Numbered from the stretch's first letter, positions 6,899 to 16,597 are shown. The stretch: 64,000 bases of DNA from Bacteroidota bacterium (GCA_022562275.1 JADFPP010000006.1:1-64000), one strand, 5' to 3'. The notes: generated by a model from the sequence alone, not told the origin. Program-made: numbers and translations.

Positions 6899-8206
6899 TC
6901 ATCGAAAAGTTAAGAGAAATTCCTTAAATGATGGAAATAAATTTGAGAGCTTAACCACTCTCTTCTGTTTATTTAATACCGATTTTAAGTTTTCGGGCAT
7001 CTCTACTTTCGTCCCGATAGCTTCTTCAACATCATCAATAAACTTTGCCGGATGAGCTGTCTCAATAAATATTCCGTTAACCTTTTCATTTATTTGCTGA
7101 AGATAACTTTGCAGTCCTAAATATCCCACAGCCCCGTGTGGATCCATTACATAATGATACTTTTTATAAACATCCTGAATTGCATTAATGGTTTGCGAAT
7201 CATTGAAGGAAAATCCGGATACATCTTTGCGTAATTTCTCGACACTGTTGTCATAAAGAGCCATCAGCCTTACAAAGTTACTTGGATTGCCAACATCCAT
7301 TGCATTGGAAATAGTTTTAATAGAGGCAGCCGGTGTGTATGTGCCGGTTTTTAAATACCGGGGAACGACATCATTCACATTTGAAGACAACACATATTTT
7401 TTTATTGGAAGACCCATGCGTTTTGCTAACAAGCCGCTTGTCAGGTTGCCTAAATTCCCGCTTGGTACCGATATAATTATAGGTTCGTCATTAATTTTCC
7501 TCGCTTGTGCATAGGCATAAAAATAGTAGAAAGATTGAGGTATTAAGCGGGCTATATTTATAGAATTTGCCGAGGTGAGCGAAAACAGCTTTCTCAACTC
7601 CGGGTCTAAAAATGCCTGCTTTACTATTTTCTGACAGTCATCAAACGTACCTTCAATTTCCAGGGAGGTAATGTTGTGACCTAATGTAGTTAATTGCTGC
7701 TCTTGAATATGGCTTACTTTATTGCCTGGGTATAGCAGGACTACACGGATACCGGGCTCATTGAGAAACCCATTGGCTACAGCACTTCCCGTATCTCCCG
7801 AAGTTGCCACAAGAATTATTAAGTCTTTTCCTGATTGCTCAACATAAAATCTCATAAGCTTAGCCATGAACCGGGCTGCAAAATCTTTGAATGCCAAAGT
7901 TGGCCCATGAAAAAGTTCGAGGCTGAATAAATTATGATCAAGCTCAATTAGCGGAGCATCGAAATTGATAGCCTCATCGATGATTGTCCTTAAATTATCA
8001 TCAGAAAGGTCTTCACTTAAAAATGCATTTGCAACGCTGAATGAAATTTCCGGTAAGGTTAAATTTGGTAATGAGTTTATAAACACAATCGGTAATTCCG
8101 GGATTTGCTTTGGCATATAAAGACCATTATCATCAGGCAGACCTGTTAGAACCGCGCTTCTAAAATCAACTTCCGCGCTTTTTTTATTTGTGCTGTAATA
8201 GATCAT
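6899..8206 (-). CDS. thrC: Threonine synthase
   Basis: Threonine synthase converts O-phosphohomoserine to threonine with pyridoxal phosphate. The 435-residue length fits the longer bacterial class. Visible motifs are the N-terminal YYSTNKKS, the PLP-Lys segment HGPTLAFKDFAARF (Lys about residue 112), SGDTGSAVANGF, and the phosphate-binding SVPSGNLGNLTSG. The C-terminal segment HGAVGYLGLQ is also family-typical. The ATG overlaps the thrB stop as TAATG, so the two are translationally coupled. It is the last step of the thrABC operon and looks intact. Confidence 0.95.
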   Translation of the reverse strand: MIYYSTNKKSAEVDFRSAVLTGLPDDNGLYMPKQIPELPIVFINSLPNLTLPEISFSVANAFLSEDLSDDNLRTIIDEAINFDAPLIELDHNLFSLELFHGPTLAFKDFAARFMAKLMRFYVEQSGKDLIILVATSGDTGSAVANGFLNEPGIRVVLLYPGNKVSHIQEQQLTTLGHNITSLEIEGTFDDCQKIVKQAFLDPELRKLFSLTSANSINIARLIPQSFYYFYAYAQARKINDEPIIISVPSGNLGNLTSGLLAKRMGLPIKKYVLSSNVNDVVPRYLKTGTYTPAASIKTISNAMDVGNPSNFVRLMALYDNSVEKLRKDVSGFSFNDSQTINAIQDVYKKYHYVMDPHGAVGYLGLQSYLQQINEKVNGIFIETAHPAKFIDDVEEAIGTKVEMPENLKSVLNKQKRVVKLSNLFPSFKEFLLTFR

Positions 8207-9147
8207 TATTCCTTTTGGGATATTACCCGCGGACCCTCGTTATTGATTTCTGAAATATAGATGCTGCTATTAATCCCTTTTTTCTCACAGGCATCTTTCA
8301 TCGATTGCCCAACATTATTGGCTGTGCTCTTAGATTTTGATAAAGCAAATATAGCCGGGCCCGAACCCGAAATACTGCAACCAAGTGCTCCTGCACTCAT
8401 TGCAGCTTTTTTAATTTCTGAAAAACCCGGAATCAATTTTGCGCGTAACGGTTCAGCGATAACATCTTGAAGAGAGCGACCGATTAATTCGTAATCCTTC
8501 TTTAATAATCCGGCAACCAATCCTCCGATGTTTCCCCATTGTGTTACAGCATCTTTTAGAAAAATTTTATCTGAAAGGATTTTACGGGCATATTCTGTGC
8601 GTATTTCCAGAGCCGGATGAAGTATTGTGCAAATAAGTTCATCGGGCACCGCAAGGGATATAGTATCCAGTGGATTGTAGCTGCGTATAAGGATAAACCC
8701 TCCGAGCAGTGCTGGTGCTGCATTATCAGCATGTGCCGTACCACAGGCAGCTTTTTCTGCTTCTAATACTAAAGGCAGAAGCTCATTTCTTGATAGTGGC
8801 TTATCAAACAAAATGTTTGCAGCAAATACGGCAGCCACAGCCGAAGCAGCACTTGATCCAAGTCCGCTTCCCAGTGGCATTTTTTTGTGTAACTCAATTT
8901 CAATCCCGCCAGGTGCATTTATTCTTTTCAAAAATTCAATTACAGCTATACCTGCTGTGTTTTTGGAAGGCTCCCGCGGTAACCGACCGTCATCTCCACT
9001 CACATTTATTAAAAACACACCCGGCTCATCAATCTGCCTTACAGTGGCAATATCACCAGGTTCGTTAACAGCAAATCCCATTACATCAAAACCACATGCT
9101 ACATTTGATACTGTTGCAGGTGCAAACACACTAATTTCACGGTTCAT
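8206..9147 (-). CDS. thrB: Homoserine kinase
   Basis: This GHMP-family kinase (313 residues) phosphorylates homoserine with ATP. Motifs are the N-terminal VFAPATVSNVACGFDVMGFA, the P-loop-like PLGSGLGSSAASAVAA (about residues 90-105), and the C-terminal GALGCSISGSGPAIFAL. The length is normal and all three GHMP motifs are intact. It sits between thrA (51 bp upstream) and thrC (1-base overlap), the standard operon order. Confidence 0.95.
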   Translation of the reverse strand: MNREISVFAPATVSNVACGFDVMGFAVNEPGDIATVRQIDEPGVFLINVSGDDGRLPREPSKNTAGIAVIEFLKRINAPGGIEIELHKKMPLGSGLGSSAASAVAAVFAANILFDKPLSRNELLPLVLEAEKAACGTAHADNAAPALLGGFILIRSYNPLDTISLAVPDELICTILHPALEIRTEYARKILSDKIFLKDAVTQWGNIGGLVAGLLKKDYELIGRSLQDVIAEPLRAKLIPGFSEIKKAAMSAGALGCSISGSGPAIFALSKSKSTANNVGQSMKDACEKKGINSSIYISEINNEGPRVISQKE

Positions 9148-9198
9148 TAAAATTATCCTGACATAGATTTATATTAGATTCATTGTCAATAAAAAATT

Positions 9199-11643
9199 TC
9201 AATTGAGTATTCTGATAATGTCGGCAAACAAACCGGCAGCAGTAACTTCAGCACCGGCGCCGGGACCCTTAATTACCAGCGGTCGATCGTGATAGCGATC
9301 AGTTGTAAACGAGATGATATTATCACTCCCGGATAAATTATAAAACGGGTGGTTTGAATCAACAGTTTGAAGAGTTACCCGTGCATCGCCATTTTCCAGA
9401 ATAGCAATATAACGTAAAACCTTTCCTTCTTTTTCCGTACTCTTACGACGTATTTCAAAATCCGTATCGGCTTTCTCAAGTTCTTCAAAAAATTTCTCAA
9501 TTGTAGGAACGCCCTTGCAACTTTCCGGAACCAGATTTTCTACTTTTATATCATTTAATTCCAGAGACATCCCAATTTCACGTGCTAAGATCAGCAGTTT
9601 GCGCGCCACATCGATACCATTCAAATCGTCGCGTGGATCAGGTTCAGTATATCCATTCTTCATTGCCTTGTGCACTACTTCGCTGAATGTTTTTTCTCCA
9701 CTAAATGAATTGAAAATATAGCTCAACGTACCGGATAGAACTGCTTCTATTTTCAAAATTTTATCTCCGCTTCCAAGCAAATCATTCAATGTACCAATCA
9801 CGGGAAGACCTGCGCCTACATTTGTTTCATAAAGGAATTTTGCACCACTTCGTGATGCAGCTTTTTTTAATTTACTATACAGATCAAAACTTCCTGAATT
9901 TGCTTTTTTATTTGGTGTTACAATGGAAATACTTGCATCAATAATCTTTTTATAGAATTCGACAATCTCATCACTGGAAGTACAATCTACAAATACACTG
10001 TTCGTTAGATTCTAGGCAATCATTTTATTTATGAATAAATTCAAATTGGCATCATCTTCAGAGTCATCGAGGTATTTTTGCCAATCTTCAATTGGAATAC
10101 CATTCACATTAAACACATTTTTGCGAGTGTTTGTTAATGCAACAAGCTTAATTTCAATTTGTCTTTCTTTTTTTAAAAATTGATAATGATCATTTAATTG
10201 TTTAAGCAAAGTGCTGCCCACAAGACCCGCACCAATAACAAAGAGGTTTATTGATCGGGTCTCCGACAAAAAGAAGGAATCGTGAATCGCATTTAATGCT
10301 TTAGTTTCATCTTGTTTCGGAACGACAACAGAAATATTAAGCTCAGAAGAACCCTGTGCAATTGTTATTACATTAATTCCGTTTTTGCCAAGTGCTTGAA
10401 AAAGACACCCGGAAATCCCCGGAGTCTCGCGCATATTTTCTCCAACCACAGCAATAACTGCCAGGTTTTTTTCAACAATTGGGGAATCAATCTGATTTGT
10501 TTTAATTTCAAGAGTAAATTCTTCTTCGATTATCTTTTTTGCCCTGACCGATACATTTGGTGCTACAGCAAAACATATTGAGTGTTCGGAAGACACCTGT
10601 GTTATCAATATTATATTAATTCCCTCTCTTGCAAGAGTACCAAAAACACGCATTGCTGTGCCAGTCACACCAATCATCCCGCTGCCCTGAACGCGAAACA
10701 AAGCAACCTCCGGGATTGAAGTAACAGATTTAATTAAATATGTACCCGGAGTATTTTTTTCACTAATTATTGTTCCCGCAAAACCTTTATTAAATGTATT
10801 TCGAATTATGATTGGTATTTTTTCATTTAAAGCCGGCTGCATGGTTGGAGGATGAATAACATTAGCTCCGAAATGCGACATCTCCATCGCTTCTTCATAA
10901 GTCAGGTATTCAATTGAAAAAGCCTTCGGTACTTTTTTAGGGTCGGCTGTCATTACGCCATCTACATCTGTCCATATTTCAATTTCCTCTGCATTTAACG
11001 CAGCAGCAACAATTGATGCAGTATAATCCGAGCCGCCTCTGCCGAGAGTGGTAGTTTCAGAATTCTCTGTGGAGCCTATAAATCCTGTGATGATACATAA
11101 TCCGGAGTGTGACTTGAAATATTTGTTGAGGTTGTGATTGGACAACTTAAAATTCACTCCGGCTGCCCCAAAATTTTCATCCGTTTTTATAATATTACGG
11201 GTATCAAGAAAGTGTATTTTCTTAATACCATCTTTTAAACTTTCACTAACTATAAAACAAGATAGTCTTTCACCAAAACTCATTACAAAATCAAGTGTTC
11301 TTGCAGAAAGTTCTCTCACTAAAAATATTCCATGCAGAATGTCTTTCAACTCTTCAAAAGACCGGCTTACAGTTTGTGATACACTCGTTTGGTTTTGTTC
11401 AATTAAATTGGAAATAAATTGTGAATGAACCTCAATAAAATTTCCCAGTAATTCTTTATATTGAATTTTACCCAATCCGGCAATGCGGCTCATTTCAACA
11501 AGTTGATCTGTTGAATTTCCGAAAGCGGAAAGTACCACAGCTACATTAACATTGTTATTTGCTGCCTCTTTAATAATATCGTTAACATATTTAACTCTTT
11601 CCGGTGTTCCAATAGATGAACCGCCAAACTTCATCACTTTCAT
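9199..11643 (-). pseudogene. thrA: Bifunctional aspartokinase/homoserine dehydrogenase, interrupted by an in-frame TAG
   Basis: The frame starts at an ATG with AAGGA upstream and encodes a normal ThrA. It has aspartokinase (KFGGSSIG, then TLGRGGSDYTA), two ACT regulatory domains (around residues 310-460) and the start of homoserine dehydrogenase (FVIGAGLVGSTLL). Codon 544 (10012-10014) is TAG. The same frame then continues without shift through VDCTSS, TPNKKANSGS, TNVGAGLPVIGTL and GYTEPDPRDDLNG to the stop at 9199. The total of about 814 codons matches E. coli ThrA, where I align the TAG opposite a Tyr in a variable linker. The dehydrogenase's NAD fold lies before the stop and its catalytic domain after it, so termination should abolish dehydrogenase activity while leaving the kinase. 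No start codon just after the TAG would rescue it. It could be a true nonsense mutation, readthrough, or a sequence error. Confidence 0.9.
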
Positions 11644-11881
11644 TTAATAGTGTGTATCCTTTTTTCTTTTTATAAATATCTCATTTTGATTTAATTATTT
11701 TTTATGTTAAACGCAATTTAACCATAAATCAAGTACATAGCTTATAGATTTAAATTGTCTAATTGTTAAACCAAGAGTATTTTGTTTCATAATAAAAGAA
11801 ACGTGCCGGATGCTACGATTAATTTATTGAAGGATCGTTTTAATTATCAGAAATAATTAGCCGTGTCATTTAACGAATAAA

Positions 11882-13105
11882 TTAATTTGTAATTTTTATT
11901 AAAGTAATCTCAGGTGTTGAATTGTATCGAACCGGGGCAAGGGACATACCCAATCCGCGTGTTACTATCATTAACATATCACCAAACCAAAAATCACCAC
12001 GAATATATTTTGTTTCTATCATCGTTGGTGTTAATTGAACGAATGGGAAAATAAAAGATATCTGTCCGCCATGAGTATGTCCGGCGAGATAAAGATCAAA
12101 ATGATTTTTCTGTGCGGCATTGATGAGATTTTTCCTCGGTTGATGAGTTAAGAAAATTTTTAAGTCTCCTTTACCATTTAATGTTAAGCTATCAAGCAAA
12201 TCACCGGGGACCTTGCCAACATAAGTATTTGTAACAAACGTAATTTCGATTGTTGAGCCGTTTACGTTTATGTATCTCTTATTATTATCAACCATTTCCA
12301 CACCGTTTTGTTTAAGTGCGGTTGATATTTCTGTAATGCTTCTTTTATAATCGTTCCTGTAAGCCCAGTTATCGTGATCGCCAACGCAGGAGTAAACACC
12401 ATATTTTGCATTTAGCTTCCCGACCTCTTTTGCGCTTAACCCAATATATTTTGGTCCTGTTGTTATAAAATCGCCTGCTATAAGAACAAGATCGGGTTTG
12501 AGTTCATTAATCATATTTATAAAATTATCAATCCTGCCTTTATCTGTGTAATGATCTGCCTGGATATCCGATATAAAGACAATCTTAAAACCATCAAGCA
12601 CATCTGGCAAGTTTCCCTTTTTATATTCTACTGTTCTTATGGAAACAGCATTGTAGTCGTATATAATTCTTATTGGAATGTAAATCGCAAAAAATCCGAC
12701 CAGTACCAATATTACTATCGATTGAACACGTAAAAAATTATCCCGATGTTTTCTGTAATAAGGGAGCAGGAGAAGTTTTAAGAAATCAATTATCAGAAAA
12801 TATATTCCAACCTGAGTCATCAGAATGAAGAAAATCCAGAATGGATAGATAAGAAAGTAATCAATTATTTTATTATCCGGAGAAGAAACATATTTCCCCG
12901 ATATTGCGAAATAGATGAAAATGACAATTAGCGCAACAGGATAAAGATTTAACCAGATAAGAAATATCCGTTTTATTAACTGATATTTTTTTTCATAAAA
13001 TTTTGGGAAGAGATTTCTTACCGAGAGATTGGTTTTCTTTATAAAGTATAACTCAACTGCAAGCAGTAAAGCAATTCCGATAAGGAGACGAAGAATAATC
13101 CACAT
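11882..13105 (-). CDS. Membrane-anchored calcineurin-like metallophosphoesterase (YkuE/YaeI-like)
   Basis: The 407-residue protein has about four N-terminal membrane segments (near residues 1-20, 45-68, 85-115 and 125-148). A calcineurin-type phosphoesterase domain follows from about residue 170. Metal-binding motifs are DIQADHYTD (D-x-H with variation), GDFITTG, GDHDN (for GNHD), THQPR and AGHTHGGQ. Relatives hydrolyse phosphodiesters or pyrophosphates such as UDP-diacylglucosamine; the substrate here is unknown. It is alone on the minus strand, with a 238-bp gap to thrA. Confidence 0.88.
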   Translation of the reverse strand: MWIILRLLIGIALLLAVELYFIKKTNLSVRNLFPKFYEKKYQLIKRIFLIWLNLYPVALIVIFIYFAISGKYVSSPDNKIIDYFLIYPFWIFFILMTQVGIYFLIIDFLKLLLLPYYRKHRDNFLRVQSIVILVLVGFFAIYIPIRIIYDYNAVSIRTVEYKKGNLPDVLDGFKIVFISDIQADHYTDKGRIDNFINMINELKPDLVLIAGDFITTGPKYIGLSAKEVGKLNAKYGVYSCVGDHDNWAYRNDYKRSITEISTALKQNGVEMVDNNKRYINVNGSTIEITFVTNTYVGKVPGDLLDSLTLNGKGDLKIFLTHQPRKNLINAAQKNHFDLYLAGHTHGGQISFIFPFVQLTPTMIETKYIRGDFWFGDMLMIVTRGLGMSLAPVRYNSTPEITLIKITN

Positions 13106-13159
13106 TTAGCAACTAATTTTGATTAAATAAAAAATAATTTTATAACAAAATTTAGCGAA

Positions 13160-13906
13160 TTAAAATTCAATATCTCTAACACTTTGGATGAATGAAAGCA
13201 TTCGCTGATAGTGGGTTCCTTTCCAGTAATTTTTTTTGCATGCAGGACATCGGGAGAATTCCGTATGGGACTTTGAGACTTTGGGAGGGAGTTCATTAAT
13301 TATTTCACTTTTGGAGATTGATTTCAACATTGTGTTGCACTTAATGCAGCGGGAAAATTCTTCAATAATATTTCTTAGATCAAAACGTTTTAGTACTTCA
13401 ATTACCTGTTCTTTAACTTTTGTACTTCTTATCCAGTAGCCGTGAGTTACTTCGCTGCGCTTGAGAATTCCCCTATCCCGTGTTAAAATTGCACGCGTTT
13501 CTATTAATGAAAGAGTTACAATTCCATCGTCAACAAAATCGTTTTTATAAAGCACATCGAAGCCCATCATTCTAAGATATCGCACCAGCCTTCCCAGGTG
13601 AACATCAGCGATAAATTTCGGATTGCGTAAGGGTTTTGGTCTTAGGTGCTGAACGTTTGTGATATCGAGTGATTCAAAAACAGGATAAACAGAAATATCA
13701 TCACCATCATTTATCAGATAATCAAATCCAACAGATTTACCGTTAACGAGGATCAAATCAACCTCTGTGTGCGGGACACCCAGTGATTCAATGACATCTT
13801 TAACAGAAGCACGATCGGTATAATTGTGTGTGAATCTTACCTTACGTTTTTCTTTGGGAAGGAAGTCGTTTATTTCTTCGTAAAATCTAAAGTATATTTT
13901 GTGCAT
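13160..13906 (-). CDS. Mut7-C family PIN-like RNase with N-terminal ubiquitin-like domain and zinc ribbon
   Basis: The 248-residue protein starts with a ubiquitin/ThiS-like fold (residues 1-85; VNGKSVGFDYLINDGDDISVYP). The Mut7-C nuclease domain follows (KFIADVHLGRLVRYLRMMGF, D101; NDFVDDG, D126/D127; LTRDRGI, D144) and then a zinc ribbon C187-x2-C190...C220-x2-C223. The family is a predicted RNase of PIN-like fold, related to the C-terminus of animal Mut-7. The acidic triad and the four cysteines are intact. The role of the ubiquitin-like part is not established; it lacks a C-terminal di-Gly tail because it is internal. Confidence 0.88.
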   Translation of the reverse strand: MHKIYFRFYEEINDFLPKEKRKVRFTHNYTDRASVKDVIESLGVPHTEVDLILVNGKSVGFDYLINDGDDISVYPVFESLDITNVQHLRPKPLRNPKFIADVHLGRLVRYLRMMGFDVLYKNDFVDDGIVTLSLIETRAILTRDRGILKRSEVTHGYWIRSTKVKEQVIEVLKRFDLRNIIEEFSRCIKCNTMLKSISKSEIINELPPKVSKSHTEFSRCPACKKNYWKGTHYQRMLSFIQSVRDIEF

Positions 13907-14019
13907 AATGATTTTGTGGTGCCCGGCGATTAAAGCAAGGGAGTTAATAAAATATTTTTCTGCAATTTCGTAAAGAGATTATCTTGCGGAAGTTATTCTA
14001 ATTTTTCTTAAAGGTGTTT

Positions 14020-14042
14020 CGCAGGACACTGTCCTGCGCTAC
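14020..14042 (-). repeat. REP-like hairpin with GTAG foot at the aldo/keto reductase stop
   Basis: The perfect hairpin CGCAGGACA-c-TGTCCTGCG (14020-14038) is preceded on the minus strand by GTAG (CTAC at 14039-14042). Its layout matches the right REPIN near the RAYT gene, although the stem sequence differs. The TAG of the GTAG is the stop codon of the aldo/keto reductase, so the element sits exactly at the gene end and may act as an mRNA 3' hairpin. Confidence 0.65.
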
Positions 14043-15007
14043 GAAAAAACATTATTAATAAATTCAAACTCCTCATTTGTTAACAGTTTATCCATTGCGG
14101 ACAAATTAACTTTAACCTGATGAAGATTTCTGAATCCCGGTATTACCGCACCGACAACTTTGTAGTACAGCAAATATTGTAATGACATCTTTGCTAAATC
14201 TTCAACCGAAGAACCGAACATTTCCTTTAATTTTTCAAGTTTAGGCTCAAGCTCTGCAAGTTTTTCGGAAGAAAATTTATCCAACCCTTTTCTGTGATCA
14301 CCATCCTCAAATTTCGGAGGGTTATCTTTGTGATATTTATCGAGTAAAAGCCCCTGCCCCAGTGGACGGAATGCAACAAAGGAAATTTTATTTTCTTCCA
14401 TCAGCTTTCTTGTAGGCGAACCTTTTTCAATAAAAGGTTTTTCCATTGCGTTTGCCCAGCTTTGAATGACATCCGGCTTTACTTTTGGAATTAACTTTTG
14501 AAAATCTTCATTAGAATATGCAGACTGCCCGATCAGCCGAATCTTACCCTCATCGCGTAAGCGGTACATTACTTCAATTGCGTCATCAAGGTATTCATCG
14601 TTATCACCAAAGTCTCCGTGATGAAAATAATATAAATCGATATAATCCCTTTTCAGATTGATAAGAGATTGCTCACACTGATGCCTGATGTGTACAGGTT
14701 CAAATGCATGTGCAGCAGTTCCGGGGAACCATCCAATTTTTGTTGCAATGATAAAGTTATTTGTTCTGTTGCCGAGTATTCTTGCAAGCATTCTCTCTGC
14801 TTTGCCGTTTCCGTAAACATCTGCATTATCAAAATGGTTTACACCGTTATCAATTGCATAGTTTATTGCTTCGGTAATTTCTTTTTCATCAACATTTGCC
14901 CAGCCGTTCGGCATTCCGTTTACCCAGTTCAAGCCACCCATCGTCCAGCAGCCGAGTGATATTTCTGATATTTCTATATTCGATTTTCCAAGTTTGCGGT
15001 ATTGCAT
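14039..15007 (-). CDS. Aldo/keto reductase (general-stress/YghZ-like group)
   Basis: I place the start at the ATG at 15005-15007 because a near-perfect CAGGAGG lies seven bases upstream. This gives 322 residues beginning MQYRKLGKSNIEISEISLGC. The catalytic tetrad is visible: Asp/Tyr in HFDNADVYGNGKAE, Lys in IATKIGWF and His in YYFHHGDFGD. The cofactor end is GAVIPGFRNLHQVKVNL. It should reduce carbonyls with NADPH; the physiological substrate is not evident. It is only distantly similar to the reductase at 2992-3984. It lies 3' of hemB, separated from it by a dispersed inverted repeat. Confidence 0.85.
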   Translation of the reverse strand: MQYRKLGKSNIEISEISLGCWTMGGLNWVNGMPNGWANVDEKEITEAINYAIDNGVNHFDNADVYGNGKAERMLARILGNRTNNFIIATKIGWFPGTAAHAFEPVHIRHQCEQSLINLKRDYIDLYYFHHGDFGDNDEYLDDAIEVMYRLRDEGKIRLIGQSAYSNEDFQKLIPKVKPDVIQSWANAMEKPFIEKGSPTRKLMEENKISFVAFRPLGQGLLLDKYHKDNPPKFEDGDHRKGLDKFSSEKLAELEPKLEKLKEMFGSSVEDLAKMSLQYLLYYKVVGAVIPGFRNLHQVKVNLSAMDKLLTNEEFEFINNVFS

Positions 15008-15025
15008 TTTTATCCTCCTGTAATT

Positions 15026-15130
15026 GTCATTGCGAATTCCGACCGCCTGCGGCAAGCAGCTTTATCGGAATGAAGCAATCTGTCAATTGGTGAAAAGAGA
15101 TTGCTTCGTCATTTCACTCCTCGCAATGAC
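15026..15130. repeat. Dispersed imperfect inverted repeat (MITE-like)
   Basis: The ends GTCATTGCGA and TCGCAATGAC are exact reverse complements 105 bp apart. Inside them GAAGCAATCT (15072-15081) pairs with AGATTGCTTC (15098-15107). I recognise ATTGCGAGGAGTGA...GAAGCAATC as a type seen in many copies across genomes of this lineage. It lies just upstream of the reductase ribosome-binding site and just downstream of hemB. Confidence 0.7.
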
Positions 15131-15140
15131 TGCAACTAAA

Positions 15141-16130
15141 TTATCTGCCGTTCCTATCAATCCACCTTGCAGCATCTTTAGCAAAGTATGTAAGGATGAT
15201 ATCTGCGCCCGCACGTTTTATCGAAGTAAGAGATTCAATCATAACGCGTTCTTCATCAATCCAGTCATTTTGTGCGGCAGCTTTAATCATCGAGTACTCG
15301 CCACTTACCTGGTAAGCCGCTGTTGGCATTCCGAATTTTTCTTTAACTTTTTTGATTACATCAAGGTATGGTCCCGCAGGTTTAACCATAACAATATCGG
15401 CGCCTTCTTCTATGTCTGCTTCAACCTCTCTTAATGCTTCATTAATGTTTCCAATATCCATCTGATGCGATTTTCTATCTCCAAAAGCCGGGCTGGATTC
15501 AGCAGCATCCCGAAAGGGACCGTAGTATCCCGAAGAGTATTTTGCTGCATAACTCATTATCGGGATTTTTGTATATCCTTTATAATCCAATGCTTTTCTA
15601 ATGGCGAACACCCTTCCATCCATCATATCCGATGGAGCAACCATATCAGCACCCGCCTCTATATGTGATACTGCTTCTTTTGCAAGGAGTGCAATTGTTT
15701 CATCATTTAAAATTTCTTCACCATCTATTAATCCGCAATGTCCGTGAGAAGTATATTCACACAAGCACACATCAGTTATAACAAGCAGATCTTTTACTTC
15801 CTGTTTAATCGCACGGATAGCTTTTTGAACAATGCCATTCGGATCGTAAGCTTCGGAGCCCTGCTCGTCTTTGTGTTCGGGAATTCCAAAGAGTATAATT
15901 GCAGGTATTCCCAGGTCTCTAACTTCCTTACATTCTTCAACTAATGTATCTATTGAATACTGAAAAACACCCGGCATTGATTTTACCGGATTTTTTACTT
16001 TCTTGCCCGGTAGAACAAATAATGGATAGATAAAATCATTTTTTGAAAGTTCTGTTTCCCGCACCATATCTCTAATGATGGGATTATAACGTAATCTTCT
16101 GAATCTTTTAAAGTTGAACTTAGTTTCCAT
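15141..16130 (-). CDS. hemB: Delta-aminolevulinic acid dehydratase (porphobilinogen synthase)
   Basis: It condenses two 5-aminolevulinate molecules to porphobilinogen. The 329-residue TIM barrel carries a three-cysteine zinc site C122-x-C124-x7-C132 ([14 protein letters not shown]), so a Zn-dependent enzyme is expected. The two Schiff-base lysines are in [12 protein letters not shown] (K197) and [10 protein letters not shown] (K250). The length is normal. The gene lies in the same direction as hemG/hemY but is separated from it by a four-helix-bundle gene with repeat flanks, which may have split an original hem operon. Confidence 0.96.
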   Translation of the reverse strand: METKFNFKRFRRLRYNPIIRDMVRETELSKNDFIYPLFVLPGKKVKNPVKSMPGVFQYSIDTLVEECKEVRDLGIPAIILFGIPEHKDEQGSEAYDPNGIVQKAIRAIKQEVKDLLVITDVCLCEYTSHGHCGLIDGEEILNDETIALLAKEAVSHIEAGADMVAPSDMMDGRVFAIRKALDYKGYTKIPIMSYAAKYSSGYYGPFRDAAESSPAFGDRKSHQMDIGNINEALREVEADIEEGADIVMVKPAGPYLDVIKKVKEKFGMPTAAYQVSGEYSMIKAAAQNDWIDEERVMIESLTSIKRAGADIILTYFAKDAARWIDRNGR

Positions 16131-16142
16131 TATTGCTCCGGT

Positions 16143-16176
16143 TCAAAATGTAGAATATATAATTTAGAATTTAGAA
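16143..16176. repeat. GTAGAAT-type repeats, left flank of the four-helix-bundle gene
   Basis: AATGTAGAAT is followed by two tandem TTTAGAAT units at the 3' side of the small gene. The same motifs occur inverted on its 5' side at 16556-16597. Confidence 0.6.
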
Positions 16177-16560
16177 TTATTTTGATTTTTGTTTTGCAGA
16201 TTTAATTATGGTTGTCAAGAGTTTTGAGATTTCTTCACAATCATTATATAAACTTTTATATTCATCGTTATTAATCGTATTGCTTTCATTCAATAACTTT
16301 AACCAGTATTCTGTTTCACGGGCTTCCCCAAGAGAAATCCCCATTTTATATATAAAATCTTTTTTAGTAAAAGCACTTTGAGATTCTGATATCTTCGCCC
16401 CGATGGATGTTCCGGATCTCAATAATTGTTTAAAAATTACCTCGAGGTTTCTGTTCTTATCAATATAATATTTATAGAATTTTACTATTCGAATTGCAAA
16501 CTTATAACTTTTTAATACAATCTGGTTCCCATACGAGACTTCCTTTTCAAACACCTTCAT
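16177..16560 (-). CDS. Four-helix bundle protein (23S rRNA intervening-sequence family)
   Basis: The 127-residue all-helical protein matches the family first found encoded in 23S rRNA intervening sequences. Family-like segments are SYKFAIRIVKFYKYY, LEVIFKQLLRSGTSIGAKISES, FIYKMGISLGEARETEYWLKLL and the closing EISKLLTTIIKSA. These proteins form pentameric bundles and have no established biochemical role. Their genes turn up at variable chromosomal sites. Here the gene lies between hemB and hemG/hemY, flanked by inverted GTAGAAT repeats, one unit of which supplies the start codon (GTAGAATG). This suggests a mobile or recently inserted gene. Confidence 0.85.
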   Translation of the reverse strand: MKVFEKEVSYGNQIVLKSYKFAIRIVKFYKYYIDKNRNLEVIFKQLLRSGTSIGAKISESQSAFTKKDFIYKMGISLGEARETEYWLKLLNESNTINNDEYKSLYNDCEEISKLLTTIIKSAKQKSK

Positions 16561-16597
16561 TCTACACTCTAAATTCTACATTCTACATTCTACATTA
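16556..16597. repeat. Tandem ATTCTAC repeats, right flank of the four-helix-bundle gene
   Basis: Four to five ATTCTAC/ATTCTAA units occur in tandem. They are the inverse of the GTAGAAT motifs on the other side of the gene. Confidence 0.65.

Noticed and set aside
8709-9166. Long plus-strand open frames opposite thrB
   Set aside because: These are antisense shadows of a well-conserved gene, with His/Gln-rich or low-complexity translations and no family match.
10012-10014. TAG in thrA as pyrrolysine or reassigned codon
   Set aside because: No pyl genes are seen, and TAG is used as a normal stop elsewhere (for example 49487-49489 and 14039-14041), so global reassignment is unlikely.
11644-11881. 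Threonine/isoleucine attenuator leader upstream of thrA
   Set aside because: I found no short open frame rich in Thr or Ile codons followed by alternative hairpins.
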